Program-made: the position numbers and the translations under genes
NCBI GenBank assembly: GCA_027327915.1
Contig: DAHVWT010000008.1
Location: forward strand, 1-53,813
Length of the DNA stretch: 53,813 nucleotides
Source: Elusimicrobiota bacterium
Lineage (GTDB): Bacteria; Elusimicrobiota; Elusimicrobia; UBA1565; UBA9628
Reading direction: 5' to 3'
Notes under the pieces: generated by a model
What the model was told of the DNA's origin: nothing
Seen by the model: only the letters and a program-made list of their open reading frames with translations
Database searches by the model: none
Part shown: in pieces, positions 1 to 9,037 of the stretch
Layout of the letters: the number at the start of each line of letters is the position of its first letter
Numbering within the stretch: position 1 is the first letter of the stretch

Positions 1-107
1 TTTAGCTCGTGATATATAATGTTCGCGAAGAGAAATCCCGTGGAGGACGCGTTGTTTTTTGATTTCGGCGGCGCCTATGATCAAAGCTCGCATGCGCGGG
101 CTTCCCG

Positions 108-1244
108 TTGATGGCCCGCTCTCGACGGAAGCGGAGATCGATCTCGCCGCGAGACTGCGTCGCGCTCGGACTCATGTCGGGAACCTCGATGGACGGGATC
201 ACCGCCGCGCTCGTTATCTTCGACGGGGAGGGCGTCCGGGTCCTCCGCCATAGGACCTATCCCTACCCGCCCAAGCTGCTCGAGCGGCTGGGCCGCGCGG
301 CGCGGCTCACCACTCCCGAGCTGTCGAGGCTCAATTTCGCCTTGGGCGAGGCCTTCGCCGAAGCGGCGCTAAAGCTTAAGGGCCGCGCGAAGCTCGACGC
401 GATCGGCTCCCACGGACAGACGGTTTGGCACGGTCCCGGAGATGAGCCGCGCAACACCCTGCAACTGGGCGAGCCCTCGGTGATCGCCGAGAGGCTGAGG
501 ACGACGACGGTGGCGGATTTCAGGCCGCGGGACATGGCGGCGGGAGGGGAGGGGGCGCCGCTCGTTCCCGCCTTCGATCGATTCTGCTTCGGAGGAGGGC
601 CGCCAAGGGCGGTCCTGAATATCGGCGGCATCTCGAACGTGTCCTTCGTTGGGAAGGGCCGACTGTGGGCGGCCTTCGACACGGGACCCGGCAATTCCCT
701 TCTGGACGCCGCCTGCAGGGCGGCTACCCGCGGCCGACTGGAAATGGACCAGGGAGGAAGGCTCGCATCCCAAGGGCGGGCGGACCGGGACAAGGTGGAG
801 CGGCTCCTGGAGGACCCCTATTTCAATCGCAAGCCGCCGAAATCGCTCGACAAGGGGTATTTCGGCGAAGGCTATTTGCGCCGGCATTTCGCGCCGCTCT
901 CTCCGGCGCGCTTGCCGGATATCCTCGCGAGTTTGTCGCTTCTCACCGCGCTCTCCATCGCGCGAGCCTGCGGACGTTTCGCCCCCAAGGGCGAACGGCT
1001 TCTGGAAATGATCGTGAGCGGGGGGGGCGCGAAAAACAAATGTCTCATGGAGATGCTGCGCGAGGAGCTTCGAGGCCTGTCCCTTCATAGGAGCGACCGC
1101 TACGGCATCCCGGCCATGGCCAAGGAGGCGGCGGCCTTCGCCTGGATGGCACGGGAGGCCTTGAGCGGCCGGTCCAACAACTGTCCCGAGGCGACCGGGG
1201 CGGGCCGCGGCCCCAGGATATTGGGTAAGATCATTCCGCCATGA
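108..1244 (+). CDS. anmK: Anhydro-N-acetylmuramic acid kinase
   Basis: GLMSGTSMDGI N-terminal motif, DTGPGNSLLDA, VSGGGAKN; full-length. Confidence 0.95.
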   Translation: MMARSRRKRRSISPRDCVALGLMSGTSMDGITAALVIFDGEGVRVLRHRTYPYPPKLLERLGRAARLTTPELSRLNFALGEAFAEAALKLKGRAKLDAIGSHGQTVWHGPGDEPRNTLQLGEPSVIAERLRTTTVADFRPRDMAAGGEGAPLVPAFDRFCFGGGPPRAVLNIGGISNVSFVGKGRLWAAFDTGPGNSLLDAACRAATRGRLEMDQGGRLASQGRADRDKVERLLEDPYFNRKPPKSLDKGYFGEGYLRRHFAPLSPARLPDILASLSLLTALSIARACGRFAPKGERLLEMIVSGGGAKNKCLMEMLREELRGLSLHRSDRYGIPAMAKEAAAFAWMAREALSGRSNNCPEATGAGRGPRILGKIIPP

Positions 1245-1537
1245 TAGCCGCAAGCATCAGAAAGCGCATGACGCGCTACCCGCTTTTCTACCGCCGGGTT
1301 TGGGCGGCCTGCGCCCGGATCCCGAAGGGCGAGACACGCAGCTATGGCTGGATCGCGCGACGGATCGGCAGGCCCGGCGCGGCCCGCGCCGTGGGACGGG
1401 CCTTGGCCGCGAACCCCTTTGCGCCCGCGATACCCTGCCACCGCGTGATAGCCGCCGATGGGCGTCTTGGCGGCTATTCGGGCCCCGGCGGGTTGAGGAC
1501 GAAGATCCGGCTTCTTAAGAAAGAAAGAGCGAGATAA
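1241..1537 (+). CDS. Methylated-DNA--protein-cysteine methyltransferase-like protein (single C-terminal domain)
   Basis: IPCHRVIAADGRLGGYSGPGG active-site motif with Cys; 4-bp ATGA overlap with anmK. Confidence 0.9.
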   Translation: MIAASIRKRMTRYPLFYRRVWAACARIPKGETRSYGWIARRIGRPGAARAVGRALAANPFAPAIPCHRVIAADGRLGGYSGPGGLRTKIRLLKKERAR

Positions 1538-1608
1538 GCCCACGGGGAGGATCGAACTCCCGGCCTACCGCTTACAAGGCGGTTGCTCTACCGCTGAGCT
1601 ACGTGGGC
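1537..1608 (-). tRNA. tRNA-Thr (anticodon TGT)
   Basis: Reverse complement gcccacgtagctcagcggtagagcaaccgccttgtaagcggtaggccgggagttcgatcctccccgtgggc folds as cloverleaf; loop CTTGTAA; CCA not encoded. Confidence 0.95.
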
Positions 1609-1894
1609 GAACGCGATTATTCTACCCGATCCGCGCGAAGCGCGCCATGTCGGCGCAAGGCTTTGTTCCTTAGCCGGGTTTTTTAGGGTTGCCTCACGGT
1701 CGCCTCCGCTCTTCCTTAGGTTTTTGCCAAGATCCTGAAAGACAGGTCAATTCGTTTTGAGTTGATCGTCGGGCAGTCCACTGAGCCGGCTCATGGCTCT
1801 TGGGTTTTTTAAAGCCATGTTTTAACCGCCCAAATTAGCCTCAAAGTTGCCAACTTTCGGGCTTCAAATTAATCCGCCGGTTGTTCAGTTCTTA

Positions 1895-2115
1895 CGATTT
1901 TCAAGTTATCAACAAAATTTGAACATTACCAACACTGCTAGTTTTAAATATCGATAAACAATATTGAATATTTTTATATATCAATATAAAACAAGCATAT
2001 TATTAATAAACAAATAAATTGTATTGTCGAAATAATAGAATCAGCAATGCATATTATAGAAACATAATAATTATTATCATTAATATATAAAGCAAGGGAA
2101 GCTGCACCATAAATT
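1895..2115. other. AT-rich non-coding island in a GC-rich context
   Basis: Runs such as aataattattatcattaatatataaa; no ORF in the supplied track. Confidence 0.8.
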
Positions 2116-2167
2116 AGCCTAATTGCTTTCCCTTTGCGCACGGATTCGGTATGATAGGCACTGACCG

Positions 2168-3226
2168 ATGACGACCGCTCTTGAGCAGCTTGCGGCTCTT
2201 TTTCATGATCCGCATGTCATTGAGGTCATGATCAACGAGGACGGCGCCGTTTATGCCGAAAATGCCGACGGAAAGCTTGAAAAGTGGCCATTGAGCCTAG
2301 GCAAGACTGATTTGGACGCCTTTCTTAATTCCTTGGGCCCTCAGGCGGATGGGATAGGCCCCGCCAGGCCCTATGCGGACCTGTCGGCCGTGGACGGCTC
2401 CCGGGTGCACGTCATCGCGCCGCCGCTGACTCGCCGGGGACTCTGCGTGACGGTTCGCAAGCGCCCAGCCAGACGGCCGAGCCTTGATGAAATGGTCTCA
2501 AGCGGCTCATTGAGCCCCGGCTGCGCGGGCTTCCTGCGCTACGCCGTCTCCTGCCGAAAAAATATCCTGATCGCGGGCGGCGCGAGCTCCGGAAAGACCA
2601 CCCTCTTAAACGCCCTTGCGGCCCTGGCTCCGGCCTCCCAGCGATTCTTGGTCCTTGAGGACGTCCCGGAGCTGGCGCTGCCGCAACCGCACGTGATTTA
2701 CTTGAAAACCAGGCTCCGGGACCCCAAGGGCTTGCCGGATGTCGGCCTGCGCGAGCTCGTCCTCAACGCCCTCAGGATGCGTCCGGACAGGCTTATCGTG
2801 GGCGAGTGCCGTGGACTCGAAGCCTGGGACATGCTCCAGGCGATGAATGTGGGCCACGAGGGCGTCCTGAGCACGATCCACGCCAATGCCGCCCGCGAGG
2901 CGCTCCAGCGGTTGGAAACTTTGGTTCTGGCCGCGGGGTTCGATATCCCGCTCCGGGCCGTGCGCGCCCAGATCGCCTCGGCGCTGGATATCATCGTCTT
3001 CGCGGCAAGATTCGAGGACGGCTCCCGGAAGGTCCTGCAGGTCGCGGAGATCACCGGCATCGAGCTCGACAACTACACGTTGGCCGAGATTTTCACGGTT
3101 CAGGATAGAAAGGCCGGGAGCGGCGCCTCGGCGGAGTTAAAGCCCACCGGGACTCTCCCCCGATTCTACGAGTCGATCAGGCTTCGCGGGGGCTCCCCCC
3201 CAATCGATTTTTTCCAGACAAGCTAG
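2168..3226 (+). CDS. CpaF/TadA/VirB11-family secretion ATPase (orphan)
   Basis: Walker [63 protein letters not shown]. Confidence 0.9.
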   Translation: MTTALEQLAALFHDPHVIEVMINEDGAVYAENADGKLEKWPLSLGKTDLDAFLNSLGPQADGIGPARPYADLSAVDGSRVHVIAPPLTRRGLCVTVRKRPARRPSLDEMVSSGSLSPGCAGFLRYAVSCRKNILIAGGASSGKTTLLNALAALAPASQRFLVLEDVPELALPQPHVIYLKTRLRDPKGLPDVGLRELVLNALRMRPDRLIVGECRGLEAWDMLQAMNVGHEGVLSTIHANAAREALQRLETLVLAAGFDIPLRAVRAQIASALDIIVFAARFEDGSRKVLQVAEITGIELDNYTLAEIFTVQDRKAGSGASAELKPTGTLPRFYESIRLRGGSPPIDFFQTS

Positions 3227-3233
3227 AAATCAG

Positions 3234-4667
3234 CTAGAACCGGCCGACGGCCAGGAAGGAGTAGACGTTCGCGGATCCGGAGCCCGTCGTCTGCGAGGCG
3301 GTTCCAGCCTTGAAAAGGCCCATGGAGGCCTCAAGAGTCAGATGTTGGCGGATGTCGTAGTGGAGGTCGGCGTCCCATTCCGTCCCCAGCGTCTTCGATC
3401 CCGAGAGGACTCGGTCGGCCTGGAAAAGATAGTAGCCCGCGTCGAGCACGATGCCGTGCCAGGCCGGCGGCGTGATCCCCACGCCCACGGTGTCGATGCC
3501 GCTCGCCCCGGGAGCGAGGCCGCTGGCGTTGGCGCTGCTCCCGGTGGTTGCGTAGTTGCCGCCGAAGGCGCTGTAAGGCGTCGCGCCGAAGAAGTTCCCG
3601 TAGCCGTCTCGGGCCATGCCGTCGAACTGGTGCCCGTGCGAGGGAAAGAAGGCGCCGTCGATCCCGCTGCTTCCTCCCCGGTCTCCGCTTCCTCGGGCGA
3701 TGATGATCCGGGCGATCCCGGGCTTTTTGAGGTGGTAGAGAGGCTGGGTCCATTTGAAGTTGAGCACCTCGGCGTCGCCTTGGTAGGTGATGTGGGCGGG
3801 CGTGGGAGCGACCCCGGAACCCTCCCCCCGCTCAAGCGCCGCCTCGCCGTTGAAGGAGAGATGGCCCCAGTCGATGTTGTATTCAAGGTCGGAGAAGCTC
3901 TTGAAGGACTTGGTCGTGAGGCAGGAAGGCCCCGGGTCGATGCAGCCCTCGACGGGGACAGGGGCGGTCGGGTTGTCCTTTTCCACGAGCTCGTTGATCT
4001 GCAGATTTCCCTTCTTTTTTTGGACGGGCAGATCCGCGCCGAAGCCGTAGAGGCCCAGGTTGTCCGGGACGGCGTAATGGGCGTCATGGGTGACGAAAGC
4101 GAAGGCTTGGGTTTTAATCTCCCACCATGGGAGCGTGGCTTGGACGCGCGCGCCGTCGAAGCCCGCGCCGTCGTCGTCGAGGAGCATCCCGCTTCCAAGC
4201 TTGAAAGACTGCCGCCCGATGGACATCTTCAAGGGGACGCCGTAGGGGTCTTTGATGTCGACGTAGGCGTTCTCGACGAAGGGCGAGTAGTCGACGGCGG
4301 GGTAGTTCTGGGAGATTTGCTTGAAAGGCTGGCTTCCCAGGACGCCGCTCGCGGTCGAGCCCGTCTCGAGCCCCGAGTTCGTGACGCCGATCGCGTGCAG
4401 CTTCAAGACGGCGTCCATCGTCGTGTTGTCGAGTTTAGGCTCCCCTAATTGCTTCAGGGAAACGCCGTCGATGGCGACTCCCAGCTGGGCGTTCGTCTCG
4501 AGAAAGTCGCGATTGTTCGGGGAGGCGGAGTTGAGATTGAGATCCGAATAGGAGTAATCGTCCATCTTGAGCGCGCCGTTGATGTTGAGGTTGGCGGCGA
4601 GGGCCGGGGCCGGGACGAACGCCAGCAGGGCGAAGAGGCGGGCCGGAACGGATCGCGAGGTCCGCAT
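3234..4667 (-). CDS. Outer-membrane porin-like beta-barrel protein
   Basis: Signal peptide MRTSRSVPARLFALLAFVPAPALA, porin-type repeated amphipathic segments, terminal Phe (FLAVGRF). ORF extends upstream to 5054 but the signal peptide fixes the start at 4667. Confidence 0.75.
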   Translation of the reverse strand: MRTSRSVPARLFALLAFVPAPALAANLNINGALKMDDYSYSDLNLNSASPNNRDFLETNAQLGVAIDGVSLKQLGEPKLDNTTMDAVLKLHAIGVTNSGLETGSTASGVLGSQPFKQISQNYPAVDYSPFVENAYVDIKDPYGVPLKMSIGRQSFKLGSGMLLDDDGAGFDGARVQATLPWWEIKTQAFAFVTHDAHYAVPDNLGLYGFGADLPVQKKKGNLQINELVEKDNPTAPVPVEGCIDPGPSCLTTKSFKSFSDLEYNIDWGHLSFNGEAALERGEGSGVAPTPAHITYQGDAEVLNFKWTQPLYHLKKPGIARIIIARGSGDRGGSSGIDGAFFPSHGHQFDGMARDGYGNFFGATPYSAFGGNYATTGSSANASGLAPGASGIDTVGVGITPPAWHGIVLDAGYYLFQADRVLSGSKTLGTEWDADLHYDIRQHLTLEASMGLFKAGTASQTTGSGSANVYSFLAVGRF

Positions 4668-4681
4668 TTTGAGGATTACAC

Positions 4682-4722
4682 TAGCAAAAAAGAAGCCCCC
4701 GGACTTTGGGGCCCGGGGGCTT
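4682..4722 (-). terminator. Rho-independent terminator downstream of the TPR gene
   Basis: Minus strand aagcccccgggccccaaagtccgggggcttcttttttgc: GC stem followed by T tract. Confidence 0.85.
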
Positions 4723-4726
4723 GACT

Positions 4727-5377
4727 TCAGTTCTTGAGGGCCTGCTGGGCGTCGTTGGCCCAGGGGGTCCCGGAATACTCGAGGACGATGCGCTGATAGG
4801 CGGCCTTGGCCTCGGCCTTTTTGCCTTGGGCAAGGAAGCAGCGTGCTAGGGCCGAATGGACTTGGGGGGCTAAAAATTGGTCGGGGAAGGCATCCAAAAA
4901 CGCCTGGGCGTCGCGGGAGGCGTCGGCGTAGCGGCCGAGGGCCTCCTCCGCCGCCTCTTGGTCCGCGAGGGCGAAGGGCATGAGGTCCGAAGGGCGGCCC
5001 GAGGCGTAGAGCTTCGAATAAGATTCGAGGGCCTTCGCGTAATCCCCCTTCCAATAGGAGAGATCCCCTAAGAAGAGGAGCCCGAAGCCCGCCGCGCGAG
5101 TGCCGGGATACAGGTTGATGAGATCCGTGATGCCTTGAGCGGCGAGATCGGGGCGGCCCGCGTAGGCGGCGGCTTCCGCCATGTTGAGCTTTTCCCAGGA
5201 GGCGTTCTGAACGGCGTTGCGCTGATAGAAGATGAGGGAAAGGGCGATGGCCGCGGCGGCGATCCCCCCCGCGATCCAGGCGGAAAGCCTCCTGTTCTCG
5301 CGGACCCAGCCCGCGCCCTGGAGGATCGCCTCCTCGAGATCGTTGCGCTTAAGCTCCGTCTTTGCCCAATGAGCCAT
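4727..5377 (-). CDS. Membrane-anchored tetratricopeptide protein (YfgM-like organisation)
   Basis: N-terminal cytoplasmic segment, single TM (IAGGIAAAAIALSLIFY), TPR-like repeats. Confidence 0.7.
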   Translation of the reverse strand: MAHWAKTELKRNDLEEAILQGAGWVRENRRLSAWIAGGIAAAAIALSLIFYQRNAVQNASWEKLNMAEAAAYAGRPDLAAQGITDLINLYPGTRAAGFGLLFLGDLSYWKGDYAKALESYSKLYASGRPSDLMPFALADQEAAEEALGRYADASRDAQAFLDAFPDQFLAPQVHSALARCFLAQGKKAEAKAAYQRIVLEYSGTPWANDAQQALKN

Positions 5378-6461
5378 GGGATTGAGAGCCGATTCTATCA
5401 AAACTGGCGGCGATTTCCCTGAGGACCTCCTCGACCGATACGGACATGAGGCAGTCAAGGCTTGGGCAGCGGTCCTTCATCGTCGCCGGGCCCGACTCGC
5501 ATCGGCAGGATTTCTTGATCGCCCGGTGCCGGAGGCCGTCGGGATGGGTCCAATGGACGGGGTCTCCGGGTCCGTAGACTGTCACGGTGGGGGTTCCCAC
5601 GGCCTGGGCGACCTGCCTCGCGCCGTTGTCCGGCCCCAGATGCAGATCTGCTTCCTTTAAAAGAGCCGCCAAGTCGAGGAGAGAGGGCGATTCAGGAGCG
5701 ACGGAGGGGCGGAAACTGCAGAGTCCGGCGATCTTATCCGCGAAGGGCCGCTCCCCCCTCCCCCAGACCAGAAAAACTCCGGTTTCCATCCCGGGATCCA
5801 GAAGGTCGATCAGGGCGGCGTAGCGCTCGGCTGGCCAGAGCTTATAAGCGGTGGGCGATGCCGGAGCGATCGAGACGAGCCGACGAGGCCGAACCTTAAA
5901 GGACTCCTCCAGGAAGCGCTTGGCGCGAGCCGCCGGCGTGGCGGGGATCTTGCAGCCGAAATCCAAGGCCGGTTCTTTTTCCCCCCGAGGTCGTCCCGAA
6001 AGCCCTGCTACCCAATCCACGTAGTCGAGGCCCTTGTATTGAGGCCGGGGCGGCTTGTAGAGATGGGTGTAAGCCAGGCGATGGGGAAGGCCGATGCGGG
6101 CGTATCCCGAGCGGACCCGCGCCCCGCTCGCGGCCGCGAGGAGAGCGCTGCGGGAGGTCGTCTTGAAATCCAAGACCCAGTCGTAGCGCCGGCGCCGGAG
6201 ATCCAAGAGCAAGGAGAACGGACGATTCGAGTCGTAGGGCAGGATTTCGTCGTGCGCGTTCGAGCCTAAGAGGCCCTGCTCGTAGGGCGGTTCGATGAGG
6301 AGATCGAGGCGGGCCTTCGGAAAGGAATCACGCAGGGCGTGAATCGAGGGAAGAGCGGCGACGACGTCGCCGAAGCTCCTGAGGAGGATGACGAGGATTT
6401 TGGACGGCGGCGTCTCGGTCGCGGGCGTGCTCTTTGCCCCGAGAGGGAATCGAACCCCCAT
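5349..6461 (-). CDS. Glycosyltransferase family 9 (heptosyltransferase-like)
   Basis: KILVILLRSFGDVVAALPSIHALRDSFP, LHLGPDNGARQVAQAVGTPTVTVYGPGDP; start codon uncertain (see findings). Confidence 0.9.
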   Translation of the reverse strand: MGVRFPLGAKSTPATETPPSKILVILLRSFGDVVAALPSIHALRDSFPKARLDLLIEPPYEQGLLGSNAHDEILPYDSNRPFSLLLDLRRRRYDWVLDFKTTSRSALLAAASGARVRSGYARIGLPHRLAYTHLYKPPRPQYKGLDYVDWVAGLSGRPRGEKEPALDFGCKIPATPAARAKRFLEESFKVRPRRLVSIAPASPTAYKLWPAERYAALIDLLDPGMETGVFLVWGRGERPFADKIAGLCSFRPSVAPESPSLLDLAALLKEADLHLGPDNGARQVAQAVGTPTVTVYGPGDPVHWTHPDGLRHRAIKKSCRCESGPATMKDRCPSLDCLMSVSVEEVLREIAASFDRIGSQSHGSLGKDGA

Positions 6462-6506
6462 CTTCTCCTTAGGACGGAGTAGCTCTATCCATTGAGCTAT
6501 CGGGGC
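6435..6506 (-). tRNA. tRNA-Arg (anticodon CCT)
   Basis: gccccgatagctcaatggatagagctactccgtcctaaggagaagatgggggttcgattccctctcggggca; loop GTCCTAA. Confidence 0.93.
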
Positions 6507-6535
6507 GTTGGGTCGGCAACGGTTGGCAACGGAGG

Positions 6536-7063
6536 CTAATACGAGAGCAACGAGCGGATGGGGCGGCCGTCGAGCTTGTGTCGGCCGTTGAGGAACTTGA
6601 GCTCCATCAGGAAGGCGATGCCCTCGATCTTGCCGCGGAGCTTCTCGATCAAGCGGCAGGCCGCCTCGGCCGTGCCGCCGGTCGCGAGGACGTCGTCGAC
6701 AAGGAGAACCCGGGAGTCGGGCTTGATGGCGTCGGTGTGCGCCTCCATCGTCTCCTCGCCGTATTCGAGGGTGTAGTTGGCGGAGACCGTCTGGCGCGGC
6801 AGCTTTCCTTTCTTTCGCAGCGGGACGACGCCGGCGTTCAAGCGGTAGGCGATCGGGGTGGCGAGGAGAAAGCCCCGCGACTCGATCCCGGCGACGACGT
6901 TGATTCCCTTCCCGATGAAGGGCTCGCTTAAGGCATCGATCGCGGCCGCGAAGGCGCCGGCGTCCGCGAGGAGAGGCGTCATGTCCTTAAAAACGATCCC
7001 CTTCTTGGGGAAGTCGGGAACGTCTTTGATATAGGAAGACAAATCTAGGGTCGCCGTTTTCAT
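6536..7063 (-). CDS. apt: Adenine phosphoribosyltransferase
   Basis: VAGIESRGFLLATPIAYRL, VLLVDDVLATGGTAEAACRLIEKL. Confidence 0.97.
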   Translation of the reverse strand: MKTATLDLSSYIKDVPDFPKKGIVFKDMTPLLADAGAFAAAIDALSEPFIGKGINVVAGIESRGFLLATPIAYRLNAGVVPLRKKGKLPRQTVSANYTLEYGEETMEAHTDAIKPDSRVLLVDDVLATGGTAEAACRLIEKLRGKIEGIAFLMELKFLNGRHKLDGRPIRSLLSY

Positions 7064-8124
7064 CGGACTCTCCGGAGGTTTTTGTGGTTGAGTTTATGGT
7101 TCTTGCCGCCGCCGTTTCTGGCGTTCTTGATGATGAGAATGGGTCGTCGCACGGCCGCGCGGGCGGCGGTCGCCCCGGCTGGGCCGCGGGGCGACGAAAC
7201 CGTCTCCCCCAGGATATTGGTCTTGGTGCGCGGAACGTGCCATCCAGGCTGGAAATTGGGCGCGGCTGCCATCCGGCCCTCCCCCACCTCGATGAGGCCC
7301 ATGCGGTTGGCGACACGGCGCAGCCGCAAGAGAGCCCGTTCCTCGATCTGGCGGATGCGCTCGCGCGAGAGCTTGAGGCGCTTGCCGACTTCTTCCAGGG
7401 TCATCGGGGACTGCCCCGTCAGACCGTATCTGAACTGGAGGATCAGCTGCTCGCGCTCGCCGATCTGACCCAGGGCGGCGTGGAGCTCGTCGTGAAGCTT
7501 CAAAATCGATATGAGGGAGTCCGGCGATTGAGCCTGCGACTCGGAAAGCGTATCCTCGAGCGTCATGGAACCGTCCTCGTGGTCCAGGGGCGCCTCGATC
7601 GACCCGATTCCCCGAGCGGCCTCCGCGGCGTCCAGGACCGATCGGACCTGACGCGCGGTCCAATGCATGCGTCGAGCCATCTCGGCCAAGGTCGGGTCGC
7701 GGCCCAGAGCGGCGTGCATCTTCTCCCACTGCTTGAGCCATTTGCGCAGCGCCTCCCAGGCGTGGGGCGGGATGCGGATCGTTTTCGACTGCTCCTCGAC
7801 CGCGCGGCGGATGGCCTGCTCGATCCAGTAGGAGGCGTAAGTCGAGAAGCGGAAGCCCTTCTTGGGCTCGAACTTGTCGATCGCGTGGAGAAGGCCGAGG
7901 TTGCCTTCCTCGACCAAGTCCATGAAGTCGATGCCGTGGCGGTGGTATTTCTTCGCGATGGGGATGACGAGGCGTAGATTCGCCTCCATGATGCTCTTCT
8001 TCGACTTCTTGTCCCCCTTCTTGGCCTTTTTCCAAAGCTCGTACATATCTTCGCGCGGCATCTCCGCGAGCTTCTGGATGCCCTTGAAATACTGGCTGAT
8101 CGTGTCGGTCGATTCTATGGCCAT
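7060..8124 (-). CDS. RNA polymerase sigma-70 family factor (RpoD/RpoS-like) with C-terminal extension
   Basis: Region 2 DLVEEGNLGLLHAIDKFEPKKGFRFSTYASYWIEQAIRRA; region 4 TLEEVGKRLKLSRERIRQIEERALLRLR. Confidence 0.95.
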   Translation of the reverse strand: MAIESTDTISQYFKGIQKLAEMPREDMYELWKKAKKGDKKSKKSIMEANLRLVIPIAKKYHRHGIDFMDLVEEGNLGLLHAIDKFEPKKGFRFSTYASYWIEQAIRRAVEEQSKTIRIPPHAWEALRKWLKQWEKMHAALGRDPTLAEMARRMHWTARQVRSVLDAAEAARGIGSIEAPLDHEDGSMTLEDTLSESQAQSPDSLISILKLHDELHAALGQIGEREQLILQFRYGLTGQSPMTLEEVGKRLKLSRERIRQIEERALLRLRRVANRMGLIEVGEGRMAAAPNFQPGWHVPRTKTNILGETVSSPRGPAGATAARAAVRRPILIIKNARNGGGKNHKLNHKNLRRVR

Positions 8125-8453
8125 TGGTTTTTATGGTATTGGAGGATCTCGAAGGCCTTAGACCCGCCCACAGGCTTCAACGCCGTGCGCGCGACTTCAT
8201 CGACGCTTGCGTAAGGGTGGCCCGTCCGCAACATGCTCAAAAACCTTTCCACCGCCTCCTTGGGTCCTTCCGCCTCGACCTCTACGCCCCCCTCGGGCAG
8301 GTTCCGGACCCATCCCGACACTCCCATGGCCCGCGCCTGTTGGCGGGCGAAGTAGCGAAACCCGATGCCCTGCACCCGGCCCCGCAAAACCCACCGCTCG
8401 CGGACCAACCTTATTTTACCAATAATTAATGCCGTCAAATGGAATCGGGGCAC
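8115..8453 (-). CDS. acyP: Acylphosphatase
   Basis: VLRGRVQGIGFRYFARQQARAMGVSGWVRNLPEGGVEVEAEG; true start may be the in-frame TTG downstream because 8453 lies in tRNA-Pro. Confidence 0.9.
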   Translation of the reverse strand: MPRFHLTALIIGKIRLVRERWVLRGRVQGIGFRYFARQQARAMGVSGWVRNLPEGGVEVEAEGPKEAVERFLSMLRTGHPYASVDEVARTALKPVGGSKAFEILQYHKNQWP

Positions 8454-8517
8454 TGAGACTTGAACTCAGAACCTCTTGGTCCCGAACCAAGCGCTCTGCC
8501 AATTGAGCTATGCCCCG
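8445..8517 (-). tRNA. tRNA-Pro (anticodon CGG)
   Basis: cggggcatagctcaattggcagagcgcttggttcgggaccaagaggttctgagttcaagtctcagtgccccga; loop TTCGGGA. Confidence 0.94.
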
Positions 8518-8535
8518 ATCGGAAAACTCTGAACT

Positions 8536-8607
8536 TCGGGGACCCGGGAATTGAACCCGGAACCTCTCCCACCCCAAGGGAGCGCTCTACCTTTGAGCCA
8601 GTCCCCG
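8536..8607 (-). tRNA. tRNA-Pro (anticodon GGG)
   Basis: cggggactggctcaaaggtagagcgctcccttggggtgggagaggttccgggttcaattcccgggtccccga; loop TTGGGGT. Confidence 0.93.
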
Positions 8608-8665
8608 TCGCCATCATGAGAGCATTTTTTCAATCTATCGGCAACGGAAAGCCAAGAAAATCCTC

Positions 8666-9025
8666 TCACTTGAGCTCCTGGATCATCGCATTGATCTCGC
8701 GGCGAACCTCTCGCAGGAGATCGAGAACTTCCCGCGAGGCCCCGTCCGAGGGGGCTCCCCGCGAGCGGCCTGTCCGTTCGAACTTGAGCGCGCGGTGCGC
8801 GGCCCGGGTCGTGAGGCCTTCTTGCGCGATGAGTGTTTTGACCGAGAGGATAGCCTCCAGGTCCTTGCGGGTGAAGCGCCGGTGGCCGCTGGATCGACGG
8901 GCGGGGCGCGGGAAGCCCACGCGATGTTCCCAGTAGCGTAGAGTGTGGGGAGGGACGCCGACGATGCGGCTCACTTCCCCCATCGAGAAGAATTCCTTGT
9001 CCGGCAGCTGGATCGGGGGCAGCAT
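8666..9025 (-). CDS. MerR-family transcriptional regulator
   Basis: FSMGEVSRIVGVPPHTLRYWEHRVGFPRPARRSSGHRRFTRKDLEAI. Confidence 0.92.
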   Translation of the reverse strand: MLPPIQLPDKEFFSMGEVSRIVGVPPHTLRYWEHRVGFPRPARRSSGHRRFTRKDLEAILSVKTLIAQEGLTTRAAHRALKFERTGRSRGAPSDGASREVLDLLREVRREINAMIQELK

Positions 9026-9037
9026 GGCGGGCGGCGA

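Noticed and set aside
1241-1537. Possible alkyltransferase-like (ATL) protein
   Set aside because: ATL proteins lack the active-site Cys; here PCHRV is intact.
1537-2167. Integrative element at tRNA-Thr
   Set aside because: The AT-rich tract lies at the 5' side of the tRNA, no duplicated tRNA 3' end was seen and there is no integrase.
3342-4448. 368-aa plus-strand ORF antisense to the porin
   Set aside because: Composition of a shadow ORF; the porin on the minus strand has a signal peptide and terminal Phe.
4668-5054. N-terminal extension of the porin ORF (MEGGLREGPRILFEALRL...)
   Set aside because: It overlaps the TPR gene and terminator; the signal peptide begins at MRTSRSV (4667).
7084-7977. 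297-aa plus-strand ORF antisense to the sigma factor
   Set aside because: The sigma-70 protein on the minus strand is unambiguous.
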